64,000 bases of DNA, taken from Trichomonas vaginalis G3. Its lineage: Eukaryota; Parabasalia; Trichomonadida; Trichomonadidae. Every line of letters begins with the position of its first letter. Position 1 is the stretch's first letter. Made by a program: the position numbers and the translations under genes. Under the pieces are notes generated by a model, which had not been told where the DNA came from, ran no database searches, and saw only the letters and a list, made by a program, of their open reading frames with translations. Shown piece after piece: positions 39,820-49,700 of the stretch. The stretch covers positions 4,658,252 through 4,722,251 of the forward strand of contig NC_067207.1 of NCBI RefSeq assembly GCF_026262505.1, written 5' to 3'.

Positions 39820-39831
39820 TTCATTTTTTTA
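39820..39831 (+). promoter_or_regulatory. Initiator-like box inside the mariner
   Basis: TTCATTTTTTTA directly precedes the ATG at 39832. It matches the trichomonad initiator core (TCA, pyrimidine, T-rich), so the transposon may carry its own host-style start site. It also supports 39832 rather than the upstream in-frame ATG at 39721 as the start. Confidence 0.55.
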
Positions 39832-40848
39832 ATGAATCATAAAGAAAACATCCTCGCTCTTGCAAAAAAATGCAAAGACTGTAAAAAAATCTACGAGACA
39901 TTGGTAAAATGCTTCGGTATGGATGCTCCTAGCTATTCCACTGTAACGTATCATGTTAGGATGTATCACTTCATGAACAAAAAGGCGCTCATCATAAAAA
40001 TTGACAAAAAATTGCCGGATCAAAGAAAAATCAAAGCAATTCTTCAAGCGCTAGATGAAGACCCAAGAGCATCACTCAGAAGGATAGAGGAGATGACAAA
40101 GATACCACGTACAACAGTCAGTTATTATCTGCACAATTATTTGAACTACAAACTAGCGTATACACGTTGGGTTCCGCACAACCTTAATTCAGTTCAAAAA
40201 AAATCTAGAGTCCAATCTTCGAAAGAGCTCCTCTCTATATTGGGTGCGTATCAATCCAAGAAGTTTCGCTTTTTAGTAACAGGGGACGAGTCTTGGTTTC
40301 AATATGCAACAGAAGCCAAAATCATGTGGATCCCGAAGGATGAAAATCCGCAAACATTCCCGAAGAAAAAAATTGACACACCAATGATGATGTTGTCGGT
40401 TTTTTGGGGCGTGAATGGCATCATCGCAATTGATATTCTTCAAAAACCTAATACGATGAATGCTCAGTATCTAATTGACAATGTTCTTACTCAAATTATC
40501 AATTCTGATGAGTTTGAGAAATCCAAACAACAAAAACAAAAGTTTGCAATTCATTTTGATAATTCAAGAGTTCACAAAAGTCATAAGGTAATGAATTACT
40601 TGGTGGAAAACAATGTCAAAGTTGTTCCAAACCCAATTTATTCACCTGATATTGCACCCTCTGACTTTTATTTATTCGGCACGCTAAAAAAGAGAGCTGA
40701 AGGACGCGAATTCGCGAGTCCAGATGATCTTGAAAATTTTGTAAGAGAGCAATTTGAGCAATTTTCTCATGATGATTTAAAGCGTGTCTTTCAAGCCTGG
40801 ATCGATCGCTGCGAACGCGTGATTGAATCCAATGGTGATTATATTTAA
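39832..40848 (+). CDS. Mariner transposase, intact
   Basis: 338 residues from the ATG at 39832, close to the roughly 345 typical of mariner transposases. An in-frame ATG at 39721 would add 37 residues but is disfavoured by length and by the initiator box. The N-terminal half holds the helix-turn-helix DNA-binding region (ASLRRIEEMTKIPRTTVSYY). The catalytic triad is visible. The first Asp is in VTGDESWFQY, the second in IHFDNSRVHKS and the third in SPDIAPSDFYLFG. Exactly 34 residues separate the second and third, giving the D,D34D of mariners. The WVPHNL-type motif and YSPDIAPSD are present. The enzyme cuts and pastes the element at TA sites in the nucleus. No stop or frameshift is seen. Confidence 0.95.
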   Translation: MNHKENILALAKKCKDCKKIYETLVKCFGMDAPSYSTVTYHVRMYHFMNKKALIIKIDKKLPDQRKIKAILQALDEDPRASLRRIEEMTKIPRTTVSYYLHNYLNYKLAYTRWVPHNLNSVQKKSRVQSSKELLSILGAYQSKKFRFLVTGDESWFQYATEAKIMWIPKDENPQTFPKKKIDTPMMMLSVFWGVNGIIAIDILQKPNTMNAQYLIDNVLTQIINSDEFEKSKQQKQKFAIHFDNSRVHKSHKVMNYLVENNVKVVPNPIYSPDIAPSDFYLFGTLKKRAEGREFASPDDLENFVREQFEQFSHDDLKRVFQAWIDRCERVIESNGDYI

Positions 40849-41648
40849 ATAAACTTTATATATATGTAACTTGTTTATTTCTATTCGCAGTATTCAGGTT
40901 TGTGCTAAACACACCTTTGGACACCCTATATTATTATAGAAAACAATTGTTTCGATAGTTGTACGAATTTACAAAAATTTAATTTTCAACAAGAATCAAT
41001 TACGTTAAAGTCAGGCTGTTTCAGTAATATCATAAATTTAAATACAATTAACATATCAGCTGCACAAAGCATAACTATTGATGGTAAGATTATCATTCAA
41101 TCAATTGTCAATACATTAATTTTGAATTGTAAAGTGTTAAATTTGGAATATGAACCATTTAAGTCCTGCGCTTCATTAAAAAACGTAATAATTTCTACCG
41201 AAAATGTAGTGTTCGAAAAAGAGGCATTTGAAAATTGCAGTAATTTGATTTCAATAGTCTTACCAAGTATTAATACAATTCCAGCAAGAATGTTTTATAA
41301 TTGTGAAAATTTATCAGAATTTGATATGCCTGAATCTGTTGTTTCAATCAGTGACTACTCTTTTTATAGATGTTCTAAACTAATTTCAATTAATGGCATC
41401 TATAATAATAATTTTATTGAAAAAATAGGAAATAGTGCCTGTAGTTAGTATACAAGTCTCGTGTACGGAGGCACTGCGTTCCTCCGTACGCAATACTTGT
41501 GAATTTGACACTTTACAAAACCGTTAACGTATATTTTACAACACAAACGACAACACTAACTTAACCTTAAATATTTACAAAACCACCAACCACTTCACCT
41601 CACTAACGTTTTCACAAACGACTTTACTACTGTAAAAAATAAACGTTC

Positions 41649-41975
41649 TCATTTACAAAAGTATTGCAACTCTTCCCATTGCTGTGCTTCACACAATAGT
41701 TCATATTCTTCAGTATCGCTGCTGTCGCTCCAATCGTCAGAGTCAAAATCACTGTCAAAATAAATGTTAGTAAGTTTTGACAAAGCTAATGAAACACGTT
41801 TACCGTTTGTATCGTATGCTTGTATAAACTTTCCATTCTTCATTCCTTCATAAACGCTCAAACTAACTTTACCCTTTCTCCCTCGTATCTGATAGAATGT
41901 ATTTTCACGAGGAACGAAGAACAAATTCTTGAACTCATGACCGTTGTAGTTTGTTATCTCAATAGTTTTCGTCAT
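41649..41975 (-). CDS. Small gene carried inside the left TIR
   Basis: A 108-residue protein starting MTKTIEITNYNGHEF. The first two thirds look like a compact beta-rich domain (YQIRGRKGKVSLSVYEGM; YDTNGKRVSLALSKL). The last third is strongly acidic (DSDFDSDDWSDSSDTEE) and ends CEAQQWEELQYFCK. The identical protein is encoded in the right TIR at 63659-63985, so the element has two copies. I do not recognise the family. Confidence 0.75.
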   Translation of the reverse strand: MTKTIEITNYNGHEFKNLFFVPRENTFYQIRGRKGKVSLSVYEGMKNGKFIQAYDTNGKRVSLALSKLTNIYFDSDFDSDDWSDSSDTEEYELLCEAQQWEELQYFCK

Positions 41976-42080
41976 TTATATAAAAATAAACTTAAAAATA
42001 AAATAAAAATTTTCAGTAAAATAAAAAATAAACTTAAAATTAATGATATCACCACCCTCACACGTATGAAAACATAGCAC

Positions 42081-42140
42081 AAAAATAAATTTAGGTGAAG
42101 TGGTGAGATTTCACCTCTTTTTTCACCTGTTTTTTCACCC
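42081..42140 (-). promoter_or_regulatory. AGGTGA/TCACCT 3'-end cassette, left TIR copy
   Basis: Read on the minus strand, several GGTGA units separated by A-rich spacers are followed by a TCACC...TCACC complement and then aaatttattttt. It lies just after the 3' end of the minus-strand gene at 42149. The same cassette recurs at 51370, 51929, 53040, 53171, 54936 and 63494. It can fold as a hairpin; a 3'-end or termination role is inferred from position. Confidence 0.6.
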
Positions 42141-42148
42141 ACTTGAAT

Positions 42149-42663
42149 TCATTGCTTTATAACTCTCTTCCTTGGTTTCTTTTTAGTTGCTTTCTTCACG
42201 TCTGTCTCCAACTTGACTGTCTTTCTTCTTCGTCCGTAATGATACCAGTTACTTCCACCAGTCAATGGGTCAAATGGTCTTTCGTAAGGGTTTCCATACA
42301 TTCCATAGGGACCATACGGAAGAACTACTGGTGGAGGAAGAGTTCCATCGACTCTATTTAAATGCATTGTTTCACCTTTCATCTGGTCATTAAAGTCTTT
42401 TGCATGTTTTGCAAACTCATCGTCCTTTCCTAAAGCATTTTCTGACTCAGTCGCAACCAAATTGGATGCTTTATTTATGAGCCCTATTTTATTTAATCTT
42501 AACTTCTTTGCAACCCAGCCTCCAATCTTCCCTTTATTTGCATCTAATGTCTTCGAAACCCTTCCTCCACTCATTTTATTTACTGCGTCATAAGCCCAAG
42601 TGCTTTTGCTCCAAATGCTAATGCTTTTGTTCCCATTGCGCCTAAAGCTGTCCAAGCTACCAT
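42149..42663 (-). pseudogene. Maverick structural-type protein, basic C-terminus
   Basis: A Gly/Ala-rich N-terminal part, a middle segment with SGGRVSKTLDANKGKIGGW, a Pro/Gly/Tyr motif region (LPYGPYGMYGNPYERP) and a very basic C-terminus (KKATKKKPRKRVIKQ). The composition suggests a minor virion or DNA-associated protein, but no family is recognised. This copy is not intact. Its 3' end overlaps the inner edge of the left TIR. Confidence 0.55.
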
Positions 42664-42888
42664 TTACACCATATTAAAATCATCTCTCTTCAATATTATC
42701 TCATAAAAGTTCTCGTTACTGGAGAAAGTCAATGAAACATAAACATTCTCACGGGCTTCGCCCTCACCGCTTTGCGGTCTATCTAACTTCTTTCTTATCT
42801 CATCTATTCGCTTCAAAATGTCTGAACAATTGCTAACATCTTCTACAACAGTTATTTCATCATGAATGACCTTCAAGAACAAGCTCAT
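42664..42888 (-). CDS. Small Maverick protein, unknown
   Basis: 74 residues, ATG at 42888. The order is hydrophobic start, short helix (DILKRIDEIRKKLDR), beta end (VYVSLTFSSNENFYEIIL). The central residues QSGEGEARE are encoded by two tiny GC-rich hairpins (42753-42763 and 42766-42778), unlike the AT-rich rest. Tightly packed between its neighbours on the same strand; its stop touches the next gene. Confidence 0.6.
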   Translation of the reverse strand: MSLFLKVIHDEITVVEDVSNCSDILKRIDEIRKKLDRPQSGEGEARENVYVSLTFSSNENFYEIILKRDDFNMV

Positions 42889-43770
42889 TTAATATGCAAT
42901 TAAAATCATCTCAATAATGAGTCCATCCTTTCCATCTTTAGGTAGCACAACATCTTTCATTGAAGAAGGTTCGACAAGTCTTATGTTAAACTTACTGACA
43001 AAGTTTGTTATACTATAATGCTTCGGCGGCGAATACATGTAGTTTGAAAGACATAATATAGATTCTTCAGCAAATTCACTTATACTGGATTTTATAACAA
43101 TGTTCTCACGAGACCAAATACCACCAATTGACAATCTTGTAAGCAATCCTGCTGAACCTTCTACTGTAAACGTCGATGGTAACATTCCACGAAGGTCATC
43201 TATTGACATCGTTGAGTCACTGAATTTAAATATTTTCTTAAAGCAATCGTCATTATCTAACCATGCAATAGCTTTGAAGTTTTCATTCGAATATACATCT
43301 GCTTCATTAAATGTAAAACCTGACTTCTTTGCAGAGATGACTTTAAAATCTATTGAGTTTGTTTCAAAATTATATGCTATGGTAACTTCTGAAGGTAATG
43401 GATGCCCTTCCGCAGTCAGTTGTTCTCTCACTACCGTTTGAAGCTTTGTGTTAAAAACTTTCATGTCATCTCCTGTGTCTAGGTTCACATACACAGCAAT
43501 GGGAAAACTATCTTGCTTCTTTGTTTCATCATTATACCTCAAAACATTAAAGTTCTTCAATAATATTGTCCTTCCTGCTGGAATACTTCGAACCTGTCTG
43601 ATTTCAATAGCTTTCTCACCTCCTACATACTCTACCCAGTGTCTTGGATATTCATAAGTATACTGACTTTCTTGAATTTTGGTTGGTTTCATCATAACGT
43701 GTTCATAGTATATCTTTATACTCTTGTCAGTTAGACTCGGTGCTATGTTCTGAATATTTCTGACTTGCAT
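42889..43770 (-). CDS. Maverick capsid-accessory-like protein A
   Basis: 293 residues from the ATG at 43770 (MQVRNIQNIAPSL). A longer frame extends upstream to 43872 but runs back over the 5' end of the divergent ATPase gene. The protein is beta-rich. The start region has EYPRHWVEYVGGEKAIEIRQ and the end is VLPKDGKDGLIIEMILIAY. Both regions resemble gene B at 59490-60343 (FPTDWIVNINEEKYIGI; LPPDGKDCLYIE), so the two look like paralogues. With a major capsid protein also present, a penton- or minor-capsid-type role is a reasonable inference, not shown. No break seen in this gene. Confidence 0.6.
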   Translation of the reverse strand: MQVRNIQNIAPSLTDKSIKIYYEHVMMKPTKIQESQYTYEYPRHWVEYVGGEKAIEIRQVRSIPAGRTILLKNFNVLRYNDETKKQDSFPIAVYVNLDTGDDMKVFNTKLQTVVREQLTAEGHPLPSEVTIAYNFETNSIDFKVISAKKSGFTFNEADVYSNENFKAIAWLDNDDCFKKIFKFSDSTMSIDDLRGMLPSTFTVEGSAGLLTRLSIGGIWSRENIVIKSSISEFAEESILCLSNYMYSPPKHYSITNFVSKFNIRLVEPSSMKDVVLPKDGKDGLIIEMILIAY

Positions 43771-43787
43771 TTTTAATGGAGATAAAA

Positions 43788-44669
43788 TGAAGCATTTAAT
43801 ACATGACGTAGATGAAGACATGAATGAAACTACAGACAAACTTAACTCTTCTCTCATTCTTCCTTTCAGCAAAGATTATGAGTTCTGTTCAAATGGTGTT
43901 ATTTCTATTGTGGAAAGATGGGTTCAGGTAAGACATTTAACCTCATTCGTCATATACTCATAACAGAGCGTTTAGGAAGATCATATTATGACCAAATCAT
44001 TATATCAGCAACTTCAGACTCTATGGACTCAACAGCGAAAACATTTATGTCAAAAGTTCAAGCCTCTGTCGTTAAAGTTCCAGACAGTGAACTCATTGAA
44101 TTTCTTCAACGTTACGTTCGACGTAAGAGGAAATATTATGCCATCGTTGAATTTATACAGTCAGGAATGCAAAAGACTTCAGAAGAGATGGAAAGAATTA
44201 TTGACAAACACCACTTACGTCAATACTCAGGAGTTTACGATATGAAACGACTTACAAACTACATTCTATCAAAACTTTCAAAATACCCCTTCAAAAAGTA
44301 TCCTTCAAATACTCTGCTCGTTTGCGACGACTTCGCCGGAAAAGGTTTAGTGTCAAAGCCTGACTCACCATTAGCTAACATCATTACTAAAGTCAGACAT
44401 TACCACTTAACTGTAGCAATACTTATGCAAACATGGCGTTTTTTGCTTTAAACATAAAACGTCTCATAACTGACTTCGTTATCTTTCAAGGTTTCTCACG
44501 TTATGATATTGAACTCATTTGGAAACAGTCAGGTATAACATTACCTTTTGAAGAAATTTGGGAAGCATATAAGTCTCTCATCTCTCCTCGTTCATACCTT
44601 GAGATTCATATCATGACTAATACCATTAAAGTCAAAAATATTCCATGGGAACGACCAACATTGTTTTAA
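43788..44669 (+). pseudogene. Maverick genome-packaging ATPase (A32/FtsK-HerA type)
   Basis: P-loop ATPase. A GxxGSGKT Walker A near 43915 and a hydrophobic strand ending in Asp-Asp (TLLVCDDFAGKG) near 44310-44345 as Walker B. The downstream segment has the look of the arginine-finger and sensor part (QTWRF; ISPRSYLEIHI). Family members pump DNA into preformed capsids. It is divergent from capsid-accessory-like gene A, which is the usual company for this ATPase. This copy is not intact. Confidence 0.8.
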
Positions 44670-44748
44670 AGTTTAACCTTCAATTGACTGATGGTAAACA
44701 AATTCCATGCATCTCTGTCGCCATTTCTGTTAATATTTTTGCTGTCAT

Positions 44749-45183
44749 TCATATCATCCACTTCCCATCCGTTAGCTTTTGAGGATATGCGTTAGAATAG
44801 CTGTTCTTAAATGAAGGCTTTTCACCTTTGAGAGCATAAACTCTATAACTTTCTGCATACTTTATGTTTGAACCTCCTGAGCCATCATTGACATAAATTT
44901 TTATAGGCTTCCACCCTTTGTTCATGTTCCTGCTTCTTCCCTTAGCTCTTTTGTTCAGTAGTTCTACATCTTTATACACAGCACCTGTCTCAGTGAATTC
45001 AACAATATTTTCATTCGTTAGCTTTACATTCAAACCCTTGTCGAGTATATTGTTCATTTCATACATATAAAAGGTTTTTATTCTATATGAAATGAGAAGC
45101 AAATCCATCTTAGCTGGTGCCGTTAATGTTCCAATTGAACCAACATCAAATGTTGACTCACGAACGACAAACAATATTGTCAT
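44749..45183 (-). CDS. Maverick protein of unknown function
   Basis: 144 residues, ATG at 45183. Beta-rich N-terminal half and a basic stretch (NKRAKGRSRNMNKGW) before a Tyr/Lys-rich end (YRVYALKGEKPSFKNSYSN). No motif is recognised. Divergent from the next gene, with about 20 bp between. Could be a small virion component. Confidence 0.55.
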   Translation of the reverse strand: MTILFVVRESTFDVGSIGTLTAPAKMDLLLISYRIKTFYMYEMNNILDKGLNVKLTNENIVEFTETGAVYKDVELLNKRAKGRSRNMNKGWKPIKIYVNDGSGGSNIKYAESYRVYALKGEKPSFKNSYSNAYPQKLTDGKWMI

Positions 45184-45203
45184 AAAGAACTATAGTTCAG
45201 TGT

Positions 45204-45704
45204 TTGAAAGAAAAAGAACCAGAACTGAAATCCGTGAATTTAAACTCAGCTTCAAACGCTAACGCTACATCAGATGTTAAGTTAGAGTATCCACCACTGG
45301 ACCAAATTCTTTCAAGAGAAGCCAACGACAACCCTTACACAAATGTTCAAACAAATCCTTCAGATAACGTAGACCATTACCTTCTTCAGTTATACCAAAC
45401 AATTTTACTCAAAGACGATAAGAAGCTTTTGACAAATCTTATAAGCAAGAACCAAATAATTCTAACAAAGGAGGACCTTGAAAATGTTATATCACGAATA
45501 ACAGGGAAACAATGTGTCATTGACTATCTCGACCCTGAAATCGAATGCTGTGGTCAAACGCCACCATTCATGAAAATAGGTAACATCCGCATCATTGAAA
45601 CACCAGGAACTACAGGAGTTGAGTTTAAGTATAAATATTCGAACGAGTATACAAAACTTTCAACAGAATATAAGCTTTGTTTGAAATATGTTTTAGTAAA
45701 TTAA
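45204..45704 (+). CDS. Maverick protein of unknown function
   Basis: About 166 residues. The 5' limit is uncertain because no ATG lies near the beginning of the open frame. Polar Asn/Ser-rich N-terminus, helical middle (HYLLQLYQTILLKDDKKLLT), then a beta-type C-terminal part with three cysteines in CVIDYLDPEIECC. It is convergent with the gene at 45701, and the two stop codons overlap. No family is recognised. Confidence 0.5.
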   Translation: MKEKEPELKSVNLNSASNANATSDVKLEYPPLDQILSREANDNPYTNVQTNPSDNVDHYLLQLYQTILLKDDKKLLTNLISKNQIILTKEDLENVISRITGKQCVIDYLDPEIECCGQTPPFMKIGNIRIIETPGTTGVEFKYKYSNEYTKLSTEYKLCLKYVLVN

Positions 45705-45970
45705 AGCAATTTGTAATATCTATCCAAAACTTCTTCAACAGTATCGAACTCATCTTCATAATGCAAACCTAATCTTATTGACTTGGTGCAGTTTTCACTA
45801 ACACAATATAGCGCTTTGCGCTCGGCGCCTTTGACGCCTTTTTCTGTTCTCTTGACTGACATAACTAACTCATTTGTTTCATCAAACAGCAATAACCAAA
45901 GTTCATGACCTAATACATAACATTCATACTTTATATTTTTAGCTCTGAGTTCTCTTGTAAGCTGTTGCAT
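45701..45970 (-). CDS. Small Maverick protein, unknown
   Basis: 89 residues, ATG at 45970, overlapping the 3' end of the gene at 45931-46707 by 40 bp. Mixed alpha/beta. The segment EKGVKGAERKAL is encoded by overlapping GC-rich mini-hairpins at 45810-45828. No family recognised. Confidence 0.55.
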   Translation of the reverse strand: MQQLTRELRAKNIKYECYVLGHELWLLLFDETNELVMSVKRTEKGVKGAERKALYCVSENCTKSIRLGLHYEDEFDTVEEVLDRYYKLL

Positions 45971-46707
45971 TTAATATTTTCTAAAAAGTCAACTTCAACA
46001 GTCATTCGCACTGGTGCCTTCAGTTCTACAGGCTCTCCTTGAAAGTCAACAAGTCTGAATTGCATGTCTTTCAAATTATGAGGACTAATGCGAACCCATT
46101 TACCTAAATGAGTTACTATGACAGGAACGTTTGGAATGAACATTGAATTGACTGCATAACAGAAGGATTTATATTCTACTGAACCTTTACTATTAACTCC
46201 TGAAATACCTGTGACATTAGCTATTTTTGACTCAACGTATAAACAATTACCATAACATACGTATGGAACAGATTTCATCTCAATCGTTTTGTCAACACTT
46301 TTCAAAGGACATGTCATATGGTATGCTCCCAGAAGCAATTGAACTCTATGACTCATTCGTGTTATCTTAAACTCCTTCGCATAACTGAACTTCAAAACTC
46401 CTGCAATAAGTTTAACATTCATTAAGTTTTCTTCGTTCTCCTTGTTTATTGTAGTATTTATGAGCGCATTTAACACTCCAGCTAATGTTTCCATCTTATA
46501 TTCTACATTATTGTGAAATCTTATTTCGTGCTTCTTTCCATCTATTTCAAGCTCCATGAAATCTGTTTCATCTGTTATAACGAATGAAGCGATAGTATTG
46601 AAGTCAACAACTCTGAAAGCAAGCGCTTCATTCTGAAGACCTAAGTTTGTTTGTAGCTTTACTGTCCCGTATTCGTTTGGGTCTGTACTTTGCAAATAGA
46701 ACAACAT
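45931..46707 (-). CDS. Maverick beta-rich structural-type protein
   Basis: 258 residues from the ATG at 46707 (MLFYLQSTDPNEYG). An in-frame ATG 11 codons upstream would overlap the divergent fibre gene and is less likely. The protein is beta-rich throughout, ending in a block (KDMQFRLVDFQGEPVELKA) resembling the closing strands of single-jelly-roll or spike-type proteins of small DNA viruses. This resemblance is an impression, not a match I can score. Divergent from the fibre-like gene. No break seen. Confidence 0.55.
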   Translation of the reverse strand: MLFYLQSTDPNEYGTVKLQTNLGLQNEALAFRVVDFNTIASFVITDETDFMELEIDGKKHEIRFHNNVEYKMETLAGVLNALINTTINKENEENLMNVKLIAGVLKFSYAKEFKITRMSHRVQLLLGAYHMTCPLKSVDKTIEMKSVPYVCYGNCLYVESKIANVTGISGVNSKGSVEYKSFCYAVNSMFIPNVPVIVTHLGKWVRISPHNLKDMQFRLVDFQGEPVELKAPVRMTVEVDFLENIKCNSLQENSELKI

Positions 46708-46724
46708 TTTATTCTCATTAAAAT

Positions 46725-49700
46725 ATGAGTATTGCTGCATATGCGTATGAAGCTGACAGAGCTAAACGTTTATATTTTGGTCAATACTCTCTCACACTTA
46801 CTGACAAATATATTGTTATTTCTGATGGAAATACCGAGAAATACATAACATGGAAGGACTATGAAAAGTTTGACCCTATTTTAACTCCATGCACTATGCC
46901 ATTCATTGTAAATGGTGAAGTTGTCATGAAGAACGACACAACTGTTTATAGGTCTGTATATGAAGCGTTAGAATATATGTTGAATTATAATCCCGAAAGA
47001 TTTGACCCAAGCACTACGTCATGTACAATGCCTTTTATTAAGGATGGTGAAATCGTAAGAGTTCCGAATTCAACGGTTTACACAGCTGTTCAAAACAGTT
47101 TACAAAACATTTTAGCGAATATCTTTAATTCAGAAACTACAGAAATAAAATTACCATATATAACAGATGCTAAAGAAATTAAATCAAAAACGACAACATT
47201 ATTTACGTCACTTAATGATTTAATGACTTATATCATTAATATTCCTGCACCAACTACAGCATTTGATCCAAACTCGACGGTTTGCAGTGTACCTTTCATA
47301 AAGTCGCAAACGGACTCTTTGAGTCCTGAAGGTCTTTCAGACCGAAGCGACCAGGGCGAAGCCCATGACAGTTCATTAATTGTTTTAAGGGATTCAACAG
47401 TTAATGAATCATTAAAGGCGTCATTAATGAAAATCATTGATTTTAATTCATTCACGAATACATATAATTCATTCATTAATGTTTCATATGCTTCTAAAGA
47501 AGGTGAGCCAAAAACTATCGATAAAGCGGTGTATGAAATAAAAGCATCAACGACGAAATTGAATTCGTTAACTTTTGACGGTGATAGTTTCGTTAATGAC
47601 ATAACATCGGGGAAAACAATTTTAACGAAAGAATATTTAAAATCTCATGTTAGTGAGTTCGTTGAAATTGAAAAAGAAGGTGGAATTAAGTTCGATCCAC
47701 TGAATTTCATTTTCAGCTTAGCGAATGCGGGTGTTAGTTTCGCTGAATGGACAACTATACAGAGTGAAATAAATGCAATATGGACGTTTTTGGGGTCAAA
47801 AGCGGGAATGGGTGAGCTTGTAAATGCTGCAAGAACATTAGGTGAAACAGGAAATTTTGTAGATGGTTTTAAAAGACTTGTTTCAAATGTTTTAACAAAC
47901 ACAAAGAAATTATTTAGATATACCATACATAACGGACGGATTTTCGAACAGGTAGCAACAAACCCTCCGGTTATGGCTGCGTTGATGATGGTTAGAGATA
48001 TAAAACCACGTAACGACGGGAACGAAGAACATGAACAACAGAGCCCAACGGGCTCAGAGCCACATAGTGGCGAGGATACTGGTCGGGTTATTCAAGACAT
48101 TAAAAACGTGTATCCTGAAGTTATTGATTTATTTAGAGGAGTTAATGATTCAATTTCAAAACATTCTATAACCCTCGATGAAGAGAATAAATTAACAGAT
48201 TATATATTCGTCATTATTGCAGAATTAATGAAGAGAATAAATGAAAAAGGAATTGGTGATATCATTAATGTCAGCGATGTAATGATGAAAAGAAATTTTG
48301 ACTCATTATTTACAAAACCGAAAACAGAATATAGTCTTTATGACGTAATTACCGAATTAATGAAAAAGATTAATGATAATAAGAGTTCTGGCGGAAGAGT
48401 TGAATTAGAAGTGAATGATGTTAATGAGAAATTAGCCGAAAAAGCAGATAAAAACCACGTTCATTATATAACTTCAGACGAACAGATTATAACGGACTAC
48501 CATGGATATTTAACACGAAGTGATGAAGCGAAGACAAAAAATGTTAATGAAAGAAGATATAAATACATTCGTGCTAAAGGTTATGACATAAGCTGTACTG
48601 TACAGTATGACACAGGTAAAGCACCAGAAGCATTTAGTTATAACGATGAAATTTATGCCTCTACTTTCTCTGTTAATGGTGTATTAGTTGAACCAAGATT
48701 TATGTTAAGAGTTAAGGCAAAAATAACGTTTGAAGATGCTATTAAAAGTAAAGCTGACAAAGTTGAACTTGACGCAACGAACAAAGTTTTGAAATCTCAT
48801 AAACACAACATCTCCGATATAAATGAACTTCAAACTTCTTTAGACAGTAAAGCTGACAAGAACCATACACATAAATCCTTCACTACTGTTAGAGCAGACG
48901 ACATAATATTGAACTTTGACCTTGGTTCAAGTGCACCATTAGAAAATCCAAGTACAAGCGTAAAAGATACTCTTAACAGTTTAGATAACAGTTGCAGGAA
49001 CATTGAAAGTCATGCCAGAAACTTTGAAGCACATGAACTACCAGCAATGTTAGATAAGAAAGCAGACAAGAACCATACACATAAATCCTTCACAACTGTT
49101 GCTATAGAAAGTATTGAAGGAACGGTTGAAGAAACTGGTGGGGATGCATGCATTATATTGTAAACCTCCTAACTTTCCACAAGGTTTAACATCGGATGAC
49201 GACATAACGACGATGAGAAACATTAGATGTAAAGATGTTTATGTCATGAAGGATGAACATAATATTAAATTCACTGCTCAAGATTTATATGACAAGAAAG
49301 CAGACAAGAACCATACACATAAATCCTTCACTACTGTTAGAGCAGACGACATAATATTGAACTTTGACCTTGGTTCAAGTGCACCTTTAGAGAATCCGAG
49401 TACAAGCGTAAAAGATACTCTTAACAATTTAGATAAGAGTTGCAGGAATACCGAAGATCATGCCAGAAACTTTGAAGCATATGAACTACCAGCAATGTTA
49501 GACAAGAAAGCAGATAAAACTTATGTGGATGCAGAACTAACAAAGAAATTTTCGAAACCAGATACAATGACATTTACAACAGAAATTATAAATGGTGAAC
49601 CAGCAACTCCATTTGAATTTGTTAGAGGTCTTCAACCAGATACTTTTGAATTTTTCTTGGATAATTCTATTGAACTAACATTACATTATAAAAGTGGAAC

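Larger units (their letters stand above)
39625..40928 (+). mobile_element. Complete mariner transposon (Tvmar1 type)
   Basis: Ends tagggtgtccaaaggtg at 39625 and its complement ending at 40928 form TIRs of about 28 bp with one mismatch. TA duplications flank it (39623-39624 and 40929-40930), as mariners require. It contains one intact transposase gene and its total length is 1304 bp. It lies inside the BspA-like gene at a point where the host frame continues cleanly on both sides. Intact ends, intact ORF and a clean target all point to a recent insertion. Confidence 0.95.
35503..41446 (+). pseudogene. BspA-like leucine-rich-repeat gene, interrupted by three elements
   Basis: The start is the ATG at 35503 (MYALANYASF); the open frame before it has no ATG. 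LRR_5/BspA-type repeats (phrases AFKNCVNLISI, AFYNC, AFSGCSSIQNITI, MFYNCENLSEF) occur in three blocks: 35503-36072, 39043-39624 and 40931-41446. The intervening DNA is a 2961-bp foldback element and a mariner. Across each of those two insertion points the reading frame is continuous once the insert and one target copy are ignored, so both hit a readable frame. Two independent frameshifts exist outside the inserts, near 36015 and near 39150. The third block stops where the Maverick starts; the gene's end would lie beyond that element. BspA-like proteins are a huge trichomonad surface family implicated in host binding; this member is dead. Confidence 0.88.
41447..42173. repeat. Left Maverick terminal inverted repeat
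   Basis: About 727 bp, near-identical in inverted orientation to 63462 onward. The tip holds a nested inverted repeat: acaagt (41452) with acttgt (41495), and gtacggagg (41463-41471) with its complement (41481-41489). The inner edge lies within the 3' end of the neighbouring gene, at aaggaagagagttataaagc. Confidence 0.88.

Noticed and set aside
41431-41446. End of the BspA-like gene as a natural C-terminus
   Set aside because: The frame ends within a repeat right at the Maverick tip, so the stop is created by the insertion; the true end is beyond the element.
45204-45704. Possible adenain-type protease of the Maverick
   Set aside because: Has cysteines, but no His-Asp-Gln-Cys arrangement could be traced here or in the other unassigned Maverick genes.
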